This document shows positions 27,857 to 40,258 of a stretch of 64,000 nucleotides of DNA, piece by piece. Numbering within the stretch: the first letter of the stretch is position 1; each line of letters begins with the position of its first letter. The notes beneath the pieces were generated by a model, which searched no databases, had not been told where the DNA came from, and worked only from the letters and a program-made list of their open reading frames with translations. The translations under genes and the position numbers were made by a program. The stretch covers positions 134,322 through 198,321 of the forward strand of contig NMRB01000308.1 of assembly GCA_002633025.1 (NCBI GenBank), in the 5' to 3' direction. The DNA is from Notospermus geniculatus. Its lineage: Eukaryota; Nemertea; Pilidiophora; Heteronemertea; Lineidae.

Positions 27857-29283
27857 GCCTTATCTGCCAAATTCTCACATCCATTATCACTCCCTTCTAA
27901 AAGCTGGCACCGATGTAATGTGGGCGTCGTCAACAAAAAACCATGTTCAGTGATGTGATCGCTGGTTAGGAAGAGCACGTCACTTAGGAAATTAACAAAC
28001 ATGTATGATGTGTAGTCACCGATCATATCATATATCCTTTGAGCTATGGAGGCAAACGAAATCCGTTGAGATGCTGAGGCAGCAGTTTCAGGAACGGTAG
28101 TAGGTGCGATAGAAACCTTGAGCCTTGATTGAGGGGCTGCTACACAGCAAGGCCTAGCAGTGCTGTAATAGAGACTTGAATTTAATACTAGCAGTGCTAC
28201 AGCAGGGACTTGAAAGGGGCTGCTACACAGCAAGGCCTAGCAGCACTACTGCGGGAACTTCAATGAGGGACTGCTACACAGAAAGGCCTAGCACAAGACC
28301 TAGCAGTGCTACAGTGGGGAACTTGAATGAGGGGCTGCTACACAGCAAGGTCAACGAACTTCTTGCATCAGAGTGAAACTTCAAATTCCACTGAGAAAAG
28401 TTGATGAAAAGGCTTCCAGTTGATATGAAATCACTAGTACAGAGTTATCTGTAGTAGATGGAGAACAAAAACAATGTAGTGTCATATTCTCTTTGACAAT
28501 GAGAGCTATTCATAGAAATGAACTTTCCAAGATAAAGGAATTGAGAGTTACAAGTCCCACGGTAATTGATCCTATTTTCTGGGGTCTTGTTGCCATTTTT
28601 GTGTGCTGTCTTCATGACTTCCGACACAAGGAATGAGAACATTGGTATGGAGTTCTTACATACTTGAATCTTCAAGTGATAGATCGTAGATGAGCGATAT
28701 CACACAAAAACGTCTTCAGAATTCAGGCAATTTCAAATCTGCATTGGATTGAAGAGTTCATTGGCAGTTGATGAATTCCTGTCAATGTTTTACGTCACAG
28801 CATCAACTAAAGTCAGGATTTTGCCTCAGACTTGTCAGATGTTGATCAACTAAAAACTGATAGTGATAGTGTGACGTCAATGAAACATAATGGTATTGCA
28901 GTAGATTTTGCCTGTTTGAATAAGCCAGCAGCGCCCCCATTGGCCCAGCGGAGAACTGGTGATCTGAATGTTTGACGCAGGACCCGGGGGCATTCAAAGA
29001 GGAACCGAATCCTCGCTGACACATTGCTCCAAACCGATCCGCCAAATCTGACCAGACACCAGAGAGTCCTCAGATACATGTAGGCAAATCCTTTCAGCGA
29101 TACCACGTTCTAAAAGTTGACGGAACATGCAGGTGAAACGATGGCAACAACCAGGTGAAATCTGCCTCGTCAACTCGTAGACCAGCAAACACCGAGATTT
29201 TCTGAATCAAACTATTAACATCATCACAAAATCAATCACTGGATCAGACAGCAATCAATATCACAATGGATCCCAGACGAAGA
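27857..29283. repeat. Direct duplication, copy B (1.4 kb)
   Basis: The second copy, starting at CCTTATCTGCC and ending at CCCAGACGAAGA. It is longer mainly because its minisatellite (28115-28360) has more units. About 86 bp of T-rich spacer separates the copies. The minus-strand ORF around 27860-28108 is kept, with only a synonymous change against copy A. Confidence 0.85.
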
Positions 29284-29814
29284 ATAGGTCACATCACGCG
29301 ATCTCCGTACTTTAAACCAACAAGATTAAATTCAATCATCGCAATAAGAATTGCAAGTCTGATCCCTCAGCTCCACCTATCAATCATCATCTTATTTCAG
29401 ATATTGCGTATCGTGCAATGAAATGAGTTGCCCCAAGGTGAAACTACACAAAGCCAGGGGTGTTAAATAATAGATCAGGTGTATGCCACTGTGGGTTCGG
29501 TTCTGGCACAGGTCGAAGCCGGGGATCAGCCGCCACAGTTGATGAAAAGATGAAAATTTAGTAAGTTCAAAGTTGCCATTGACAACAGCATTAGTCTCAC
29601 AAAGACCATCCTGGTCTGGATCAGCATCTTTGTCCTGATTCAATCAGGATCTCAGAGCGAGGAGGCGAAACGGCGGCTGTGTTAAAACGAACGGATAATG
29701 AACCAAAAAATAAGAAAATCCATGTTGGCATCCATGAGAATAAGGAGCTACTGAGCTCACCATCAAAGTCACATTCCAAGATGTCATCTTGACTATCCAA
29801 AAGCAACCTTTTGA

Positions 29815-30010
29815 ACTTGCTGCGGCAGCCATCATGGACTTGCTGCGGCAGCCATCTTGGACTTGCTGCGGCAGCCATCTTGGACTTGCTGCGGCAGCCA
29901 TCTTGGACTTGCACCAGAAGCCATCTTGGACTTGCACCAGAAGCCATCTTGGACTTGCACCAGAAGCCATCTTGGACTTGCACTGGCAGCCATCTTGGAT
30001 TTGTATCAGC
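29815..30010. repeat. Minisatellite of GCCATCTTGG (YY1-like) units
   Basis: About eight units of 24-25 bp (AGCCATCTTGGACTTGCTGC or ...GCACCAG). Seven contain GCCATCTTGG, the reverse complement of the YY1 core CAAGATGGC. Confidence 0.9.
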
Positions 30011-30504
30011 AACCCTCTTGGCCTTCCACAAGCAGCGACCATGGACCCACACTAGCTGCCAACTTGGACTTGCACCAGTAGCCCCTCGGAACTGCACTTG
30101 GCAGCCCAGCATCCAAATGCCAAGGCATGTAGCGTAACGTCCCCAATCAGATGATCTAGACCTTTAGTCACATTACAAGACGCAGTAATCCCTCGGATCA
30201 CATTAAGCAGACCAAGTGATTGATAGGGGCTCAACATTTTGACCAGATCTGTCTGCCATGATACATTAGGCAAGTCATTGCATCCCCTGTGTATTCATGG
30301 TACGACTCGCCCAACCTAATCGGGTTAGAATAATGGCCATTGATATGGACTTGACATGAGGACCTGTTGGTCAGGTATTACATGTACTTACAAGGTCTGT
30401 GGCTGACGAAACCACTGCCCCGCCATCAGCTCATGAAAGATAAGACAGATATCCACGACAGATATACATGTACAAGCAACTTGTAACAACAGATGTGAAC
30501 AACA

Positions 30505-30765
30505 AACAGTCAAGATGGCTGCCACAGAAGTTATCCCAGCACCAAAACGGACAAGATGGCTGCCAGCTCCCAGCAACCAAACATCCAAGATGGCTGCCAC
30601 TTTCTCCACAGAAGCTTCTCCAGCAACCAAACATCCAAGATGACGGCTGCCAGCCTTCCACAGAAGCTATCCCAACAACCAAACATTCAAGATGGCTGCC
30701 AGCTTCTCCACAGAACCTATCTCCCCATCAACAAAACATCCAAGATGGCTGCCTCCTACTTCAGA
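30505..30765. repeat. Minisatellite of AAGATGGCTGCC units, opposite orientation
   Basis: Units of about 45-50 bp containing AAGATGGCTGCCAGCTTCTC, CACAGAAGC and CAACCAAACATCC. Five exact AAGATGGCTGCC and one interrupted copy. Confidence 0.85.
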
Positions 30766-31879
30766 GAAGCCATCTATTGGGGGATTATCTCCAGCAGGAT
30801 TACCATCTGAAGCCAACACCACAAGGTAACACTTGTATGTCTTCCTATGGACACTGACACCATTGAAGGAGCATGTCACCATTGTACCTGGCCAAACTAT
30901 CAGCAGATGATCTACACTGTGATTAAGTAGACAGATATTGCTTCATGGACAAAGAATACAAGAGTGGATGACATCGGGGAGTGTCATATTATTGGACAAA
31001 GTGATGCTGGGGCTAGGGCCATTTATTGGGAAGACTACCACGGAAATTAAATTGGTAAAGTAATAATGGATAACGTCTGACCAGCTGAGGCTTCCATAAC
31101 GGACGAAGCGGGGACAATCACACCACTCAAGACGTTCAACATAAGTGGAATCGTATCATGTTGAAGTTTATCATGGTTGGTTGAATCCTGCAAACCAACT
31201 CAGCGACATGGAACTCTTCAATTCAGTAACCGAACATTTTCGAATGTTACAACAACATTAGAGGCAAAACCCGAGGCAAAACGGCTCACATCGTAATATC
31301 GCTTGGAGTTCCGTAAGTGTCCGTAAAGTAATTGACAGGAAGATGAGGAAATGAAGTGGTATAGGGTATATCTATCCTGCCTTTATCCAGGAAGCATTCC
31401 TTCAAGGCTGGTGGAGGACATCATGACTCGATCATGATTGGATTTCAGATGAAAACATGAAAGTTAGCTGTCGAAAGTTGCCAAAACAGCAACGTGGTAA
31501 TGATGCAGAGCCAATCTCACAGCAACAATGAACTTAGGAATGCAGTGATGCAAAAGATGGTAGCCATTACAAAGGCTGACAAGTACTTCTGAGAAAATAC
31601 TCTACCTCAACAAGTTGTAGGTAGTTTTTCTGAGGAATTCCTCGTGAAACTGACAACAAATGGCTTCTTGCCACAGAACAACAGCAGTTTCTTTGATAGG
31701 TGAAGATTGCTTGTTGCGTCTACATAATGTACTTCGACAAATTAGCCTGAAAGAACACCAAAGATTTTCCTCCTGTACATCAGCACCTTGGTGTATCATC
31801 TACTGCCACAGAGGTCGGCATTTCAAAGGAGCATGGGAAAGTATACACTTCAAAATAGCTGACTCAGCAATTTCAAGCA

Positions 31880-32345
31880 ACCATTCCACATGCCAAGGGA
31901 TTCATGCTTTTCAGCAATGCTGCCATTCCATAGATCAAGAGATTCAAGCTTTGAGCAAAGCTGCCATTCCATAGATCAAGAGATTCAAGCTTTGAGCAAA
32001 GCTGCCATTCCATATGGCAAGAGATTCAATCTTTGAGCAAAGCTGCCACTCCATATGGCAAGAGATTCAAGCTTTCCACAAAGCTGCCATTCCATATGGC
32101 AAGAGATTCAAGCTTGTTTGAGCAAAGCTGCCACTCCATATGGCAAGGAATTCAAGCTTTCCACAAAGCTGCCATTCCATATGGCAAGAGATTCAAGCTT
32201 GTTTGAGCAAAGCTGCCACTCCATATGGCAAGGGATTCAAGCTTTCCACAAAGCTGCCATTCCATATGGCAAGAGATTCAAGCTTGTTTGAGCAAAGCTG
32301 CCACTCCATATGGCAAGGGATTCAAGCTTTGAGCAAATCTCTCTT
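31880..32345. repeat. Minisatellite with higher-order 84-bp unit
   Basis: Basic unit of about 42 bp (AAGCTGCCATTCCATATGGC, AAGAGATTCAAGCTT...). In the right half two unit types alternate (TTCCACAAAGCTGCCATTCC and TTTGAGCAAAGCTGCCACTC), giving a dimeric period of about 85-90 bp. Confidence 0.9.
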
Positions 32346-32479
32346 CCCGTTCACGATTCCCCACTCATCCACTGAGCCGATGACACGCCAACAACCTCAG
32401 CAACCAGGAAGTGTGTTAACATGGTCCAAGCTCTGATGAGCAAATAACCGAGGAAATAATGACCAGTGTCAATTACCAT

Positions 32480-32775
32480 CCATGGAGAGGGTAAAGAAAA
32501 AGAGTGGTAAGCTGATAAGGCAGGCTCAGTGCAGTGCTGGAAGAGATGGAAGCTGGTAGAGCAAGGTTCTGTGCAGTGTTGGACGAGCCAGAAGCTAGGA
32601 AGGGAACTTCTGTGCAGTGCTGGCAAGAGCTCGAAGCTAGGAAGGAAAACTTCTGTGGTATGTTGGCAAGGGTCGGAAGTGATGAGGCAACTTTCTGTGC
32701 TGTGTTGACAAGAATAAGAAGCTGGTAGTGGTAGGACAAGCTTGCTTCTACGCTGTGTTGGCAAGAGATCTGATG
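32480..32775. repeat. Minisatellite, TGTGCAGTGCTGGCAAGAG units
   Basis: About seven diverged 42-bp units with TTCTGTGCAGTGTTGG and GAAGCTAGGAAGG. Confidence 0.8.
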
Positions 32776-33799
32776 GGTCCTTCTGGAGCAGGTTGTATGT
32801 CATATTTCATACAAACAAGTATTCCTTCTCGCTGAAAACTTCCAATATAGTTGGTGTGTATGCGACCCAGACCAAGGGAAATTGCCAAGTTGTTCCTTTC
32901 CTTGACGTAGACGCCTCTAAGGCACACAGGGTAATTGGCCCCTGACGACTGCTAATGACCACTGATTCGGCAGTTTGTCTGCCTCTGATTGGCTCTTAAT
33001 CATATTATCTGGAGTACTGCTCCAAATCAGAGCCTTACGCTCAAATCAGTGGCAGCTACAACGGCAATTACTTGGTCGCCAGACCTCAGACAAACGTCAT
33101 ACATCCAAGAAAAATTAGACATGACTTGATTTGCACCCAAAATGATAAGGCTGGACCAACTTGATGCTGTGTCTTGAGATGGGTGTTGGTATTTGCTGCC
33201 AAGGGGTTAATGTCTGCAGATTCCACGTAATCACTTTCACTTTCAATAAATCTGCTGATATACTTCAAGAAGATAGATCCTCACGAACACACACGACTTT
33301 TTTAACCTGGAACTTTCTGCATACTGGCTTCGTAATGGAATTGAATGTTTTTTGTATCATCTTCCCCTTTTCTCCTGCTTGAGTGCATGTTTTTCCCACA
33401 AAACATTCCAAAGTGATTAGCAGATAGCGAGAAGTTCCTCTTTTTACGTCAGATGAGGAGCTAATTCTATTTCCTTTTTCTGTCGCCACCTGTTGGTATT
33501 GCATCCTACATGCTGTACGCTAATAACATCTCATGTTGAAAGCAGGATGCAGCCAGATACTGTAAGCTGAAGGCAACATCAAAGAGGAATTGCTGGATTT
33601 GAACTAGAAGCAATGGGTTTCCGCAGATTGGCCAGCCCAAGATTCCAACACAGTTTGACAACTTCATCAAAAGCATGCAGAGCTATTAGGACATGATTTC
33701 CTGATTAATTTGATTGACATCAATTAAATCACTGATGACATCATCTCTCAGAAGTTTTACAGCCTGTTGGATTCCAGTACACCCCACATGGTTTTTGCA

Positions 33800-34070
33800 C
33801 ACCTGGTGTTCCTTTTTCGTGTTCTTTCTTGTTCCTTCTTTCTTGATCGATATTGTTCCTTTTTCTTGATCCTCCTTTCTTGTACTTTCTTTCTTGTTCC
33901 TTCGTTCTTGATTCTTATTCTTGTTTCTTTTTTCTCATTCCTTCTTTCTTGACCCTTTTCTTGTCCTGTTTTCTTGATCCTTTTTTTCTTGTTCCTTTTT
34001 CTTGATCCTTATTCTCGGTCCTTTTTTCTTGATCCTTATTCTTGATCCTTCTTTCTTGTTCCTTTTCCTT
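33800..34070. repeat. Pyrimidine tract, TTCTTGATCCTT units
   Basis: Degenerate 12-26 bp units (TTCTTGATCCTTTTTTCTTG, TTCCTT), strongly C/T-biased on the plus strand. Confidence 0.85.
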
Positions 34071-35459
34071 TCAAAGCAATCAGACATTGCAATCTGGTCA
34101 AAGTCCTGCGGAAACCAGACAGCAATTGCAGAGCACAGCTGTAGTGGAAACAGGCCTTACAACATCGAGTTGTGTACCTCGATACTTGAACTACCTTGTA
34201 GTACACAACCAATAATTATCACCAACACCTGCGATCGTGCAAATGCTACAAAACTCTTAAAGTTGATGTCATCGTGTTGTGCATGCACGGAAAGGAAGCT
34301 GTACTAATATAAACCTCATTGTAACAAAGAAAAGAACCCCTGGACATCTTTAGCAACCAGGATCAAAAGCGCCCGTCTGGAAGCCTGGCAACACCCACGT
34401 AGTATGCTTTTATTGCATCATGCAAGGACTAACATAACTTCTTCCTTGGTTCTCCACAAAGAGCAGGAAAATCAGACCGGGTAGAACATTTGAATGGGGT
34501 CTTTAGAAGATGATACAAACCTTGTAATGGTAAAAGGTCATAAGAGAAAACCGATACAGAAGGAAGCGGAAAGGAAAGTGAACCCTGCACAGTTCCCTGC
34601 TTCAAACATAATGCCATCGGTAAATTTAAAAGCAACAACAAAGGTAAATCTTATGAATTTTTTACAGTGGTATCCATCGGCAAAATTATCTGATGCATTG
34701 ATGGTAAACAGAGGCTAAATGACCTTTTCGCGGTGTCCAAAAATGAAGATTGATCATGACTATTCTCATCAGAAAGTCAGGTTTAAGACTTCTTGCAAAT
34801 AAAGCAAAGGCTTTCAAATCATGATCAACTGATTATTGTAAAGCAGACTTCCAAGGAATCGTCAGATGGCAAAAAACATACTAAAATTAAGCTTACCATT
34901 GTGCAGCTTCAACTTGAAACAATCCTTTTTACAGAGAACAAAGTGCAATAATTTGCTTAACCATTGAGTTCTTTGTTTTTACCTGGCTCTCAGGTAGATG
35001 AAGCAGAAGAGTGAGAGAGTAATTAAAGTTCCATTTCACTGAAGATTGCAGGATGTATTGGTGTATTTTGACCTGAAGGTGGGTGATAACCTATGGAAGA
35101 TCTTGAGCAACCACTGCAAAACACTTGAAGGTCATTTCACCACAGTTTGTTTCGTAGTGGAGAAACCACCTTGAAGTAACCAAGACGGTTCTTAGCAAGG
35201 TTAGTAGTGTTACCTACACATAGATATGCTACACTGAACATACAATCATGGTTGGAAGAATAAACAGAACAGGTGTTACAAGTTCATCTTGAACATGAGC
35301 TTGCATTTTACATCTCTCCAGAGTAGGTAGGCCTAACACCATTGCTCAACATTTGGTTTCAAGACATTTTCTACTGACATGAAAGGTGTTACCCACAGTT
35401 CGGCTACACCCTGAGTGAAATCTGGAGAACAATTGTTTCAAGTTGTTCCTCAACTTTTT

Positions 35460-35665
35460 ATGAGCTATTTGGTGCTCCATGTTTGTCTTCAACATGAGTT
35501 TGGTGTTTCACATTTGTCTTCAATATGAGCTTGGTGTTCCAATGAGCTTGGTGTTCAAGTTTGTCTTCAACATGAGCTTGCTGTCCCAACTTGGTCTTCA
35601 ACATAAGCTTGTCTTCAACATGAGCTTGCTGTTTCAAGTTTATCTTCATTATGAGCTTGCTTATC
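35460..35665. repeat. Minisatellite, TTGTCTTCAACATGAGCTTG units
   Basis: About eight units of 20-35 bp built on GTCTTCAACATGAGCTTGGT. Confidence 0.85.
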
Positions 35666-37273
35666 ATTGCCATCAGTATTGTTGCTGTCTGAAAACGAAC
35701 TCGCTTCCCAAGACAACAAATGAACAATTCACAAGCGAGAAAGGAAGCTGTTATCGGAGACGATCAGACACCAATTAGAACATCCTCTAACGAATGTCCT
35801 TGGTTACCAGACATGCCAGAAGCCATAGAAAGAAGTCAACCCACTGGGAGCTAGCAATGAGACCCTTCCTGAGACCCGGGAGCAAATTGGTTAAAGCAGT
35901 CATTAGGAAAAGTTTTGGTTTCTCCTGCGGAGCGTAAATGCCATTTTGGGATGTATTAGTTGTGTTAGTACGATCGTTATCGCTGCTAATTAGAATCTAG
36001 AGCCTGCAGCACCAAGGGCGAACATGTGCCAAAAAATGAGCACAGCGACAGAATTCAAGCGCTGAACACTGAGCAAAAATACTTGGGAAGAGAGCTTCTC
36101 TATTTGGCAAAAATTGTTCTTGGAGCAATCGACTTCATCAGCCTTTCGCTGCAGCGGATGGCAGCATCTTTTGTTCAGAGAAATCAGTAACGGGAGTAAT
36201 GAAGCAAAGGCAAGGTATACAATAGGTCTCCAATGGAATCCACAGGACATAATGGTTCGCAGGCCCTGGATATCCATCCGATGAAGTGCATCAGTGGGTC
36301 GAAAAAACGTCTTAAAAGCAACATGAATAAGGAGACAGGAAAGAGAAAGAAGAAGGTCTCGTCCTGGAGAAGCTTTCAATGGTGCTAAAAAAAGACAACA
36401 GGAGAGTTTGCCAAGGAATTTCTATAGCAGGTAAAAACAGGAATGGCAAGAGTTCAACAAGTTCGTTGCCATGGTTTGGAGGATAAATATCACAGTGGTG
36501 AAGAAACTGAAAAGTTACCAACTACCTGCCATACCTCACAACCAGGTCTTCACCAGAGAGCAGACTGAGATACTTTCACCAGGAACGGATGCTCAGAAAA
36601 GCTTTGTAACTATTTCATTTTTTGTAGATTGAAGAAGTCATTGATACCGAAGATGATGAAGTTAGCCACAGAAGTAAATGTGCCGCAAAAGTACAAGAAA
36701 TCTCAGGTGTTTAAGGGCCTACCTGTTACACAAAGTGGGAAGAAAGATGACAGCAAGATCAAACTGAGAGACTGCTGTAAGCAGAGTGAGCATTATTAGA
36801 GATCGAGCAATAATTCTTCTTTTCTTGAGATAGCAAGGATCAGAGTGGTGTTTCTTCTTCCACGGGCATTCGTTCGAGTCATTGGTCTTTTAAACAAGTC
36901 CCACAGCAGAACATCAACAACCAGCGAGTTTAGAGCCAACCGGCATGGGAACGCTCCAGTGGAGTAGCACCTAACTTCACCCATCATGTACCGGTACTAT
37001 ACAAAGATAAATACCATTGATCTATATGAAGCCAACACAAATAGGCCTAGAGCCAAACTAAAAGCCTATCATTTCTTATTCCAGGCACCTAAGGAATAAT
37101 TTGGCATAACAGGTGTTTGCAAATCAGCTGGTTCACCTATCAAGGGCGAACTGTTCCTTTGAATGCCTGGACGTGAATGACCTACAGAGGACAAGGAATC
37201 CTCACACCAACAGATCATCACAGTTGAATGAATCGGTAAAGAAAACTGTTCTTCACCTCTTTTTCAAAGATTT

Positions 37274-37275
37274 NN
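37274..37275. other. Assembly gap, 2 N
   Basis: Two undetermined bases at the left edge of a tandem repeat. Confidence 1.
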
Positions 37276-37410
37276 ATCAGTTACCTTCTTTTATAAGTGG
37301 TAGGCCTACATCAACCATTGGTTACCTTCTTTTACAAGTGGTAGGCCTACATCAACCATCAGTTACCTTCTTTTATAAGTGGTAGGCCTACATCAACCAT
37401 CAGTTACCTT
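37276..37410. repeat. 41-bp tandem repeat, about 3 units
   Basis: Unit: CAGTTACCTTCTTTTATAAG, TGGTAGGCCTACATCAACCAT. The copies are almost identical and border the 2-N gap, so the copy number is uncertain. Confidence 0.9.
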
Positions 37411-37841
37411 CCATGAAGCTAAGCGTACCTACACTATTCTGGCAAACTTTTTCAAATCAGTTCCGCACCATAACATCTCGCTACTGCAGCAAAAACAGCA
37501 TGAGAAACAACATCAAAGAAGTTTTTCAGGAAATAAATGAAGCCTGAGATGAACAACAAACAGTTCAAAAGGAATGATAAGGGAATTAATTACCACTGAT
37601 GTTATTGTGACAGGTAATAAAACACTATTTTAACTCTCAGGAAAATCTTCATGTCAATTTGCTGCTTGTCAGGATTCATCAGAAACCAGGAAACTTGTTG
37701 CATTTAGTTTTAACAAGACTTCAGAAACGTTCTCGTCATATTGCGTTTCTGTGAGAGAGTCCAATCTCTCCTAGCAGACATCTCTCTATCATGGCCACCA
37801 AAATTCAGCACAATTTCATCATTTCTATTCATTTTGACCTC

Positions 37842-37905
37842 TGCTATCAAGACACCCCTCAATTAAGGACAGTATCCATCAGTTCCTAGAGTTGTCATTC
37901 ACAGA
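37842..37905. mobile_element. pogo/Tigger-like terminal sequence
   Basis: GACACCCCTCAATTAAGGAC followed by AGTATCCATCAGTTCCTAGAG. Confidence 0.45.
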
Positions 37906-38404
37906 GTCTGTATTTTCTGACAGTGAACACCCACCGAGCACAAGACCTTTGATACCAATAATTTCAAAAATACTACACTCCCTTTCTCAACATAGTTTCC
38001 TACACACGATCATAGATATTTCCTGATATAGAATCTTTGTCCTTCCCACCTCCCACCTCACTGTGCAACAAAAACCAGGGATATGGAGCTTTGGCTTGAA
38101 GGGCAATGAATCTGGATGATGAATTTAGGTACTGGATCATGGATTGGCTTCATTTTTGGGTACCAATGATAGACCTATCCCTCAAACCCTCTGGCATCAC
38201 ACACAAGCCAAGACAAAGACAAACCACTCAAATTAATTGCAAGCCAACCCTCAGTGATCATTTGAACTCTCCTGAGAGGAAAGTAACTCAATCCAATTAA
38301 TGCTGGATTTAGAAGACAATTGCTGTCTGAACAAGTGATCATTTCTGTCAAGATTTGATGAACTGAGCAATCAAATTAGTGCTTAAGCGGTTTCCAGACT
38401 TGCC

Positions 38405-38640
38405 TTGTGGTTTCTGCAGTTGCCACACTTGCTGCCCACAGGCTTGGTTGTAGTTGGACTGATTGTCTACCCACTACAGCAGTGCCAACACTTGCTGCAC
38501 CAACAGGCCTTGGTCCGCAGCTGGACAGTTGGTCAACCCACTACACCAGTTCCCATGTTGCTGCACACACAGGTTTTGCCCATAGTTGGACTGTTTGTCA
38601 ACCAACTGCAGCACTTGAGACGCTTGGGCACACACACGGG
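38405..38640. repeat. Minisatellite, TTGCTGCACCAACAGG units
   Basis: About four diverged units of 55-60 bp containing CACTTGCTGC...ACAGGCTTGG...GTTGGACTG.TTGTC. Confidence 0.75.
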
Positions 38641-39091
38641 CCAGAGTTAAATTGTTGTCATCGGGACTCAAAGAACTACAAACCATCCCTGATGACTGTA
38701 GGGACTAACAATTTGATTACAATCTCTTTTATCATCTCAAGGTCGTGCACTTTGTTTGCCAACATGTTGCTATAGGCAACCTTAAACGGAAAACAAAACA
38801 AAGACAGCTTCCTTTTATCATCTTTGAAGCATGCTGCTTCAATTTTCATTGGCCTTTCATTTGAAGTATAACTGCACAAATGATGATGGGTGTTGTTTGT
38901 TACTTGTTATTAAAAGCACCAATTTAGAAACAACGCAAAACATAAATATACATCATATGATCTTGGAAGGTCAGTTCCTTGTAGTAAATGAAATGGTCCA
39001 TGGACCATGTGCTCACTGGGTTGGACATAATAGTCTAATGACAGAGGGAGGTACATATCAGTTACGAGGAATCTGGGTCAAGTCATTCCCA

Positions 39092-39772
39092 GGTAGGACT
39101 TTGATGATTTTTGGGTTATGCCACCTGGTGGCCATATTGGATGTCCGATCGGGCCGGAACTTCACATGTACATATAGGTCATCTGCAGGGGGCCACATAG
39201 CACATTGGAGCGCTTTGGGCCAAATTGTTCCTGAGTTACAGCACTTTGATTATTTTCGGGTTACGACACCTGGCGGCCATATTGGATGTCCGATCAGGCC
39301 GAAACGTGGTATTTTTAAAGGTACCCCTCCAATGCATGTTTATGCAAGATATGAAGTCGCTCGGTGAAATAATGACAAACTGTGGCAGGTTCGTCACTTT
39401 TGTCGAACTTTGACCTCTGTGACCTTGAAAAGTAGGTCAAATCAAAAACCCGTTATATATGTTATGTATCCTTATTAGCTACACCTATGATAAAAATTTG
39501 GAGATGATCTAGTCATTAGTTCAGGAGTTATTGCACTTTTTGTGTTTTTGGTTTCCGCCACCTGGTGGCCAAACTGAGAGTCGAATCGGACCGAAACTTG
39601 GTGTCGTGGGTCATCTGACCTAGGGGTATATATGTACCAAGTTTCAGATCAATAGCTCCAGCGGTTACGAAACGTGCCCTGCTAACGGACAACGACGGAC
39701 GACGGACGACGACGGACGACGACGGACGACGGACGCTGCACCATCGTAATAGCTCACCCCAGTGAGCTAATA
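39092..39772. mobile_element. Dispersed element with GACGGAC tail, copy 1
   Basis: It contains three related modules of the form GTTRYGCCACCTGGYGGCCAT plus CGATCRGRCCGAAAC. An ACCAAGTTTCAGATCAATAG block and ACGAAACGTGCCCTGCTAAC follow, then (GACGGAC)n and the end AGCTCACCCCAGTGAGCTAA, itself a small palindrome. The part 39437-39705 matches 44141-44405. No ORF suggests an enzyme; it looks like a non-autonomous family. Confidence 0.7.
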
Positions 39773-40171
39773 AGACCTTTTCTTTGAATACACTCAAACA
39801 GAAGACAAAGGTCAAACTTAAAGCAGCTTTGATTTCAAACCAAGAACTGTCAATCAAATATCCAATCAGGAAATCCTAAAGATCGATATGAAATACCAAA
39901 TGACGGGTTCAGGTTTTCATTAAGTCTGTGATTGGAAATGACAGAACATCAAATGCAGTCAGCAACCATCAAGATTTCAATTCCACTTTTAAATTTACCA
40001 TCAAGTACCCCGATGAGAGGAAATTTGATTTTAATACCACTTTAAGAACAAGATTCCTGAAGATTGGACTTTTTCACAAGATATCTCCAGTGAAGTGGCG
40101 CTGCTCATACTGCCTTTGCTTTGGGTTTGGGTTAATGTAGCGGTGAAGTGAAGCAAGGTAGGCAAAGAGGC

Positions 40172-40258
40172 CTGCCTAGAGTCTGACGCCAACAGTGGGA
40201 TTCGAACCTATGACCTCATGACCACTAGCCAGAGACCTGAGCTGCTAGACAACCAAGA
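40172..40258 (-). mobile_element. tRNA-derived SINE fragment
   Basis: The minus strand has a perfect B-box-like GGTTCGAATCCCAC and an upstream CTTGGTTGTCTAGCAGCTCA head. The arms do not pair like a functional tRNA. Confidence 0.45.

Noticed and set aside
29621-30137. Overlapping ORFs of 88-163 codons on both strands
   Set aside because: They run through the GCCATCTTGG minisatellite; several frames are open at once, as expected from a stop-free repeat.
35990-36379. 129-codon minus-strand ORF with hydrophobic stretches
   Set aside because: No family motif, splice context or signal supports it; this length is expected by chance in 64 kb.
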